A model generated the notes under the pieces. That model made no database searches. It was not told the origin of the DNA and saw only the letters and a program-made list of their open reading frames with translations. A stretch of 45,335 nucleotides of DNA. Origin: JABIFK01 sp047619225 (GTDB lineage: Bacteria > Latescibacterota > UBA2968). Of the stretch, positions 40,644 to 45,335 are shown one piece after another. The translations under genes and the position numbers were made by a program. How positions within the stretch are numbered: position 1 is the stretch's first letter; every line of letters begins with the position of its first letter. Location of the stretch: positions 1-45,335 of the forward strand of contig JBLHJX010000009.1 in NCBI GenBank assembly GCA_047619225.1, written 5' to 3'.

Positions 40644-42062
40644 CTATTGTTTGTTTTCCAAATATGCGAGCAAACCATTAAGCGAGCGGTGAATCTCTTT
40701 AAAATAGGCGTTTTCACGCAAACCCCGCAACGGCTCCCAAGCAGTCACATCTAATGTTGTCGGGTCAAAATCTACCGGGTCGTGGCGAAAATACACACCC
40801 AAGCTCGCAAGCCGACCTTTGTCTTTGCTCGTGTCAATGCGTCCCCGCGCAACTTCGCCCAAGATTGAGAAAGCGGCGGGAAGGTTGGGTTTGTACATTT
40901 CCACATCACCCGGATAATACAGTCGCGGATAAAAATGCATCAAAACCCCTTTGCCCATCATAGCAGCCAACAATTCATCGGGGTCATCAGGGATTGTCTC
41001 ACCATTCATCAAATACGACTCTAATATGGGGCTATTTTGTAAACCCACACCACTCACACAAAAATCACGTACCACAGCGGGCAAACCGGTTTGTTTTTGA
41101 ATCGGTCCAGCAGGACGCAAGGTTACCGTTTCCAAACTGCACTTGCGCACCCGACACTGCCACCGATAATGCACATCACCACCCTGTATCAACCCACGCC
41201 CAACAAACCGCACCACCACCAAATCGCCTTCTGAAAATTTCAATACCGGTTTTTTAGTGACCTGTTTGCCTACGCGTTGATTGCGCAAATGAATTTGCCC
41301 ATGTTTCAAATCACCCGACAACCCCAACACATCCGAATACCCCAAATCAACCAACTCAGTGGCACCCGTACGCGTTTCTTTTGTCACCCGACTCACATGT
41401 ACTTTGCGCAAATGCTCGGGATTGGTGAGCAATATATTTTGAAAAAATGACACCATCTCTTCCGGCTCATTACAGCCTTGCAAAGCTTCAGGAATGGTAT
41501 CATCACCCGGAAAAGGTACAATTGTGGGTGGTGTTTCGTGTGCCAACCCATTGAAGGCAACATTTTCTACAAACAGATCAAACCGAAAATGCGGGAACAC
41601 CTGTGGGCCCTTAACACCACGTACATGCGCAAAACGCAACGTACCACGGTTTTCTTCTTTGTTCACATTGCCCAAAGGACAAATTTTATAACCAATAGGC
41701 TCACGGGGTTCCAACCCCCCCAACAAACGTTCGGAAAAACGCACGCGCTGCACCACTTCACAATGCATATTATAAGGCGTTTGATTGTGTTGAAACTGCA
41801 AATTTAAGACCTCACCCCGTCCCGAAAATGGCACCTTTGAAACAGCAGGAGGCACCAAGAACAACGCTTGATCTCGAATAAAGAGCCGATTGTCCCGACG
41901 ATAAAAAGACACAGGCCCCACTTCAGCACGCGCATCTCGCCCATCAGCCGTGCGCACCATAGTACACACCGCCGAACGTGCATCCATTTGATTCAAACGC
42001 CGCAACGCAGGATGCGAAACACCACGCGTCGAATTGGTCTTCTTAAACAAATTGGCCAACAT
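40644..42062 (-). CDS. Protein of unknown function, weakly PilZ-like
   Basis: 472 residues, no signal peptide or membrane segment. Not recognised with confidence. Segment R-D-F-C-V-S-G-V-G-L near residue 333 resembles the D/N-x-S-x-x-G part of PilZ domains (cyclic-di-GMP receptors), and a basic stretch precedes it (R-W-Q-C-R-V-R-K-C near 292), but the R-x-x-x-R motif is not clean. An earlier part (S-R-V-T-K-E-T-R-T-G-A-T-E near 224) looks like a second beta-rich domain. The N-terminus A-N-L-F-K-K-T-N-S-T-R-G suits a soluble protein. It has its own terminator. Possibly a second-messenger or motility-related protein. Confidence 0.6.
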   Translation of the reverse strand: MLANLFKKTNSTRGVSHPALRRLNQMDARSAVCTMVRTADGRDARAEVGPVSFYRRDNRLFIRDQALFLVPPAVSKVPFSGRGEVLNLQFQHNQTPYNMHCEVVQRVRFSERLLGGLEPREPIGYKICPLGNVNKEENRGTLRFAHVRGVKGPQVFPHFRFDLFVENVAFNGLAHETPPTIVPFPGDDTIPEALQGCNEPEEMVSFFQNILLTNPEHLRKVHVSRVTKETRTGATELVDLGYSDVLGLSGDLKHGQIHLRNQRVGKQVTKKPVLKFSEGDLVVVRFVGRGLIQGGDVHYRWQCRVRKCSLETVTLRPAGPIQKQTGLPAVVRDFCVSGVGLQNSPILESYLMNGETIPDDPDELLAAMMGKGVLMHFYPRLYYPGDVEMYKPNLPAAFSILGEVARGRIDTSKDKGRLASLGVYFRHDPVDFDPTTLDVTAWEPLRGLRENAYFKEIHRSLNGLLAYLENKQ

Positions 42063-42096
42063 AACAACCCCCTTCTTACAGGGTAGAGTGGGAATT

Positions 42097-42188
42097 GCAG
42101 TCAGAAGAAAAAAGAAAAAGGAGAGAAGAAATTCCTTTTAAATGATCAAGAACCATCTTCTCACATCTTACTTCTTTCTTCTCCCTGC
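42097..42188. repeat. Purine/pyrimidine-rich imperfect inverted repeat
   Basis: The left arm, 42097-42129 (GCAGTCAGAAGAAAAAAGAA and on), matches the reverse complement of 42156-42188 (TCTTCTCACATCTTACTTCT and on) over 33 positions with several mismatches; the 26-base centre is AT-rich. Built like the element at 32355-32446. It sits just upstream of the PilZ-like gene start. Confidence 0.5.
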
Positions 42189-42442
42189 CTTAAGCATCGA
42201 CCCGCCCGATGCGTATTACGATATAAATCTTCTTGGTATTATATTATATCGACAAAAATATCCATTGGATGAGCACTTATTGCGGGTATGACTCACCACT
42301 TGGCATATCGCAACCCCCGTGCCATGCGTAACCATTTCAACTTATTTACTATAAATCAATACTTTACACTCATTCCAGTTCTTTTCCCAACATCCAAAAC
42401 AAAGAAAATATTTCCGATCCCCCTCCTCATAGGCAAAAAAAG

Positions 42443-42478
42443 ACGCGTCTAGGATAAAATCCCAAACGCGCCTTTCTT
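42443..42478 (-). terminator. Terminator downstream of sat
   Basis: GACGCGT.TAGGAT and ATCC..AACGCG pair with small gaps; on the minus strand TCTTTTTTTGCC follows. It lies about 130 bases past the sat stop. The rest of the spacer 42189-42608 shows only the repeat listed next. Confidence 0.65.
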
Positions 42479-42538
42479 TTGTAATAACACCGCCTACTTG
42501 TCACACCCGAACGGTTCTATCGGGTATCCAGCCTTCAA

Positions 42539-42606
42539 CTTTCATTATCCATTGTCCATTATCAACCGTAAACTCACGAGCGTAGCGAGTAATTGTCCAT
42601 TGCCTT
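42539..42606. repeat. CCATTGTCCATTATC heptamer-like repeats behind sat
   Basis: TTTCATTATCCATTGTCCATTATC at 42539-42563 and AATTGTCCATTGCC near 42593-42606 are separated by CTCACGAGCGTAGCGAG. The second copy abuts the sat stop codon at 42609. Same family as 30886-30904 and 35425-35459. Confidence 0.5.
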
Positions 42607-42608
42607 TC

Positions 42609-43865
42609 CTACCCTGCCATTGCTTTGCTCAAAATATCGGAGGTGCTGGTCCGCATAATACGCGGGTCAACTTGTTCACCCTTCGACAGTGTTTCACGCA
42701 CCTGAGACCCAGAAATGAACACCGGCTTTTCATCGGGGTGATTCTCCATCAAATCGACACGCCCCAAAGACTCGTAATAAGCGGCAAAACCCACCTTCAC
42801 TGGTTGAATTTGCAAATCACCGTTCAAATTGTCAAAAATTTCGTGCGCGTCAAAATCACCCCAAATGGCCGTGCCATCAAAATAAGGCGCATCGGCGTGT
42901 TTGCGGCCAATCACAATATCGGTAAACCCAAAATTCTGCCGATAAATTGCATGCATCACGGCTTCTTTAGGACCTGCATAAAACATCTTAATATCCAACC
43001 CCAACAAAATCACACGATCTGGCACGGTTTCACCACGAGCGGTCCACAACTCGGCATCACTGTCCCCGTCACCCATGCCACGTCCATCAATCAAATCTTC
43101 ATACGTCTGCATCCGAATCTCGGCATTCACATCATCACCCTTGGTTTCACCCACCAATGGGTTCAAACACGCACCCGCATTGTGTCCTTGCCGAAGCAAG
43201 GTTTCCAACCCATAAACCAGTGCATATTCATGCGCCCGATGCAGTGCATTCCGCGTTTGAAACGCCACAACACGGTCCCAGTCCTTTTCAGCCAATAAAG
43301 CACGCACTTCAGCCGGTGTTTTCACATACTGGCCAAAACTTGGATTCTTGGGTTGTGGCAACACCCGAATCGTGCCCCCCAACAAATGCGTCTTATCAGC
43401 ATCGTTCTTCAACACCATATCCGCACCTGGGTGATCGGTACGGTCAGTCAAATACACACTTTGAATATACTTCTGTTTATCCCACGCAAACACATCACTA
43501 ATGTCCAAAGACGCCACCACATCACCCGCAGCATTCACCAACGCCACCGTTTGTCCCGAAGACAATTGCCCAGCCATATCTGCCGTAACAGGCAACGATA
43601 TAGGAATCGTCCAAGCATACTTTTTCCCATTCACTTCAATCACCGACTCATCCAACACACGGTTATAAGTCGCCCCATCCATCGGCCCAGTCAACGGACT
43701 AAGCCCCCCATCACCAAACCGATAAACCGACGACAAATCAGCATCCGTCACCGGCACCTTTACCAAATCTTTTACGCTATCTTGAAATGCGACCACCTCA
43801 ACCTCAGGAACAATACAATTCACGGGCTCAGCCACACCCCCGTGCGGAACAATCAAACCAGCCAT
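42609..43865 (-). CDS. sat: Sulfate adenylyltransferase (ATP sulfurylase)
   Basis: Monofunctional, homo-oligomeric Sat family: sulfate plus ATP to adenosine-5'-phosphosulfate, cytoplasmic. 418 residues. PUA-like N-terminal domain (about 1-165), then the nucleotidyltransferase domain with F-Q-T-R-N-A-L-H-R-A-H near 203-213 (the Q-x-R-N-P-x-H-x-x-H site, with Ala for the usual Pro), N-P-L-V-G-E-T-K near 242 and I-G-R-K-H-A-D near 322. The ATG is preceded by TGGAGG. It stands alone, without cysN/D or an APS reductase beside it, so it could serve assimilation or the dissimilatory pathway run in reverse. The sulfatase at the window start could feed it sulfate, but no link is visible. Confidence 0.94.
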   Translation of the reverse strand: MAGLIVPHGGVAEPVNCIVPEVEVVAFQDSVKDLVKVPVTDADLSSVYRFGDGGLSPLTGPMDGATYNRVLDESVIEVNGKKYAWTIPISLPVTADMAGQLSSGQTVALVNAAGDVVASLDISDVFAWDKQKYIQSVYLTDRTDHPGADMVLKNDADKTHLLGGTIRVLPQPKNPSFGQYVKTPAEVRALLAEKDWDRVVAFQTRNALHRAHEYALVYGLETLLRQGHNAGACLNPLVGETKGDDVNAEIRMQTYEDLIDGRGMGDGDSDAELWTARGETVPDRVILLGLDIKMFYAGPKEAVMHAIYRQNFGFTDIVIGRKHADAPYFDGTAIWGDFDAHEIFDNLNGDLQIQPVKVGFAAYYESLGRVDLMENHPDEKPVFISGSQVRETLSKGEQVDPRIMRTSTSDILSKAMAG

Positions 43866-44308
43866 ATTTCCAAACCTCCAGTTAATTCTTATATTTGTTG
43901 ATCGGATAAGTCATCAAATATATGTCTCTGTTTATTCTTGTCAAGCCTGTTCCATGAATTCATTCACGAAAGGCACGAAAAAACCACAAACAAAAAAACA
44001 AATGATCTCCAAACTCGGATATCACCCACGGGTGGTGTGGGCCGTTGTGCAGTTGGTGAGGGGTGATGTGTGGGTGAAGGGCGTGTGGAACACGAGGTGG
44101 AAGGGTGGGAACTGCGCGGGCAGGTGAGGGTGGTTTAAGCTTGTAAAAACACTGAAGTACATTAAAGCTCCACGCAGTGGCACCTTTCTTTTGCCTACTT
44201 TTCTTGGGGTGTACCAAGAAAAGTAGGTCGCCGAAGGCACCATAAAAAAATACCCCATCAAAAAAATCGATAGGGTACCACATTTTTCATGCCATCATCA
44301 CCGAAGAC
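43866..44308. other. Spacer with skewed low-complexity DNA
   Basis: 443 bases. Around 44026-44140 the plus strand is G- and T-rich (GGTGGTGTGGGCC, GGTGAGGGGTGATGTG), giving spurious open frames. A palindromic element lies at 44194-44227. I see no real gene. Confidence 0.5.
44194..44227. repeat. CCTACTTTTCTTGG perfect palindrome
   Basis: CCTACTTTTCTTGG and its exact complement CCAAGAAAAGTAGG (14 bp) flank GGTGTA. It is surrounded by GGCACC repeats (near 44179 and 44235) and by CTTTCTTTTG. Very similar palindromes occur near many genes in unrelated bacteria (from memory). No T-tract follows, so a mobile REP-type origin is likelier than a terminator. Confidence 0.55.
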
Positions 44309-45335
44309 TTATTTTTGCGGCGTCGTAAAAGTAAACGTACTGCCTTCTCCCACTTCGCTTTCTACCCAAATCTTCCCGCCGTGCAACTCCACCAACCGCC
44401 GCGTCAATGCCAGCCCCAATCCAGTGCCTTCATAGCGTCGCGAGTAGGTTTCTTCAACTTGTCGAAACTCCGAAAAAATGAGATCTTGATGCTCTTTCTT
44501 AATGCCAATGCCCGTATCGGCCACGGCAATTTCAAGTGTACCATCATCTCGTCGCCCAGCCAAAACATCCACACGACCGTCTTCCGGGGTAAATTTGATG
44601 GCATTCGACAATAAATTATACAAAATCTGTTTGATCCGACCTTCATCGCCAGTAATCAAACCCAATTCAGGGTCAATATCGTGATTCAGAGTAATAGACT
44701 TATTTGAGGCCAATGGCCTCACCACCTCTGTCACCTGCTCTAAACAATCTTCCAACAGAAATTCTGTCAAAATCAATTGCATCTCACCCGACTCAACCTT
44801 GGCCAAATCCAAAATCTCATTGATCAACTCCAACAAATGGCGGCTGCTCGTCAAAATATTGTGCACGTAACGGCTTTGTTTTTCGTTAAGATCTCCAAAC
44901 GTCTTATCTTCCAAAATCTCAGAAAATCCAATCACAGCATTTAAAGGCGTACGCAATTCGTGCGACATATGCGCCAAAAATTGCGACTTCATCTGGCTCG
45001 CTTTTTGGATCTCATCATAAGCAGACGTCAGCTCATCGTTTGTTCGACGCAACTCTTCTGTTGCGCGGTTCACTTCATCTTCTAAGAAAACACTCTGTTG
45101 CTGCAAATCGTCAAAAATTTGTACGTTGTTGAGTGCTATCGCCACCTGATCTGTAATGATGGTCATCAATTGCGAGTCTTCAGAGCTAAACGCATCAGGC
45201 AACGGATGGCTCATGTTCACCACACCCACAACCTCATTGTCAATCACAAGGGGCATACACAACATGGACCCAATAGAACGCGCCGTACCACTCACAAACT
45301 TTGGCACATCAGGCAATTCGGGAATAACAACCGGA
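44309..45335 (-). CDS. GAF-domain sensor histidine kinase (5' end beyond window)
   Basis: At least 340 residues; the frame is still open at 45335, and the in-frame TTG near 45316 is internal. The visible order is the end of a GAF domain (S-M-L-C-M-P-L-V-I-D-N-E-V-V-G-V-V), a coiled coil (about 80-110), HisKA with S-H-E-L-R-T-P (phospho-accepting His near 118), and HATPase_c with N-L-L-S-N-A-I-K-F-T-P (N box), A-D-T-G-I-G-I (G1) and Y-E-G-T-G-L-G-L-A-L (G2), ending soon after T-F-T-F. No receiver domain follows. The partner response regulator is not in the window. Unlike the remnant at 21741 this one is intact as far as seen. Confidence 0.92.
   Translation of the reverse strand, partial: PVVIPELPDVPKFVSGTARSIGSMLCMPLVIDNEVVGVVNMSHPLPDAFSSEDSQLMTIITDQVAIALNNVQIFDDLQQQSVFLEDEVNRATEELRRTNDELTSAYDEIQKASQMKSQFLAHMSHELRTPLNAVIGFSEILEDKTFGDLNEKQSRYVHNILTSSRHLLELINEILDLAKVESGEMQLILTEFLLEDCLEQVTEVVRPLASNKSITLNHDIDPELGLITGDEGRIKQILYNLLSNAIKFTPEDGRVDVLAGRRDDGTLEIAVADTGIGIKKEHQDLIFSEFRQVEETYSRRYEGTGLGLALTRRLVELHGGKIWVESEVGEGSTFTFTTPQK

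Noticed and set aside
43960..44283. 107-codon open frame on the minus strand
   Set aside because: It crosses the palindrome and a low-complexity G/T-rich stretch and has no family resemblance or ribosome-binding site; it is typical of spurious frames over this repeat.
1..45335. CRISPR arrays, prophage or complete insertion sequences
   Set aside because: No regularly spaced direct repeats, no integrase, transposase or phage structural genes were found on either strand.

Overview
The window looks like a piece of chromosome from an uncultured, free-living (probably aquatic) Gram-negative heterotroph. The mix of a formylglycine sulfatase, a UxuA-type mannonate dehydratase, a GH92 mannosidase, a Gfo/Idh/MocA oxidoreductase, phytanoyl-CoA- and TauD-type dioxygenases, a PocR/AraC regulator and a sigma-region-4/ankyrin gene resembles what is known from Latescibacterota and Poribacteria-like genomes. 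That placement is inference from gene content only: there is no rRNA or other phylogenetic marker gene that I could align here.

Layout. 1-2482: carbohydrate genes (3' part of a sulfatase, then uxuA-like). 2547-6440: a nitric-oxide response block, a Crp/Fnr-family regulator, a RIC/ScdA di-iron repair protein and a quinol-type NO reductase (norZ). 6541-9394: a DUF2442 gene, then a two-gene, GC-richer unit on the minus strand that reads as selenoneine biosynthesis (SenA-like EgtB homologue and SenB-like glycosyltransferase). 9782-12394: small toxin-antitoxin-like genes and gene debris (a HigB-like toxin missing its centre, its intact XRE antitoxin, a P-loop kinase-like protein, an orphan HicB-like protein, the C-terminal part of a metallophosphoesterase). 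12514-15058: two Fe(II)/2-oxoglutarate dioxygenases. 15075-17147: a sigma-region-4/ankyrin gene broken by a poly-G frameshift and an in-frame TGA, then the last codons of a MacB-type permease. 17245-21183: GH92, Gfo/Idh/MocA oxidoreductase and an L,D-transpeptidase. 21741-22580: a truncated hybrid histidine kinase. 22713-26754: a B12-binding radical SAM protein divergent from a PocR/AraC regulator, then an aldo/keto reductase. 26795-27006: a tRNA-like element and an unexplained forward terminator. 27120-30846: a tight three-gene one-carbon operon (MetF with a MetV-like C-terminal domain, a MeTr-type pterin methyltransferase, an amidohydrolase). 30943-35164 (minus): heme genes hemY/hemG-type, hemH, hemE, then clpP. 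35466-40150: rsmB and a large exported TPR protein. 40644-45335 (minus): an unrecognised protein with a weak PilZ resemblance, ATP sulfurylase, and a GAF-histidine kinase cut by the window end.

How parts work together. The regulator, RIC and NorZ form a sensing-repair-removal set for nitric oxide. SenA and SenB would convert hercynine and a selenosugar to selenoneine, but no senC/selD or egtD lies in the window. The metFV-MeTr-amidohydrolase operon links methylene/methyl-tetrahydrofolate to a corrinoid-type methyl transfer and to hydrolysis of an unknown substrate. hemE-hemH-hemY carry uroporphyrinogen to heme. Most transcription units end in clear Rho-independent hairpins.

Two general features stand out. 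First, roughly 9.5-22.6 kb is rich in decayed genes, two of which have lost an internal segment in frame (toxin core; receiver-domain core). Second, intergenic spacers carry short repeats (heptamer-like CCATTGTCCATTATC runs, pyrimidine-rich imperfect inverted repeats, compact palindromes), some of which run into the 3' ends of genes and supply their last codons.
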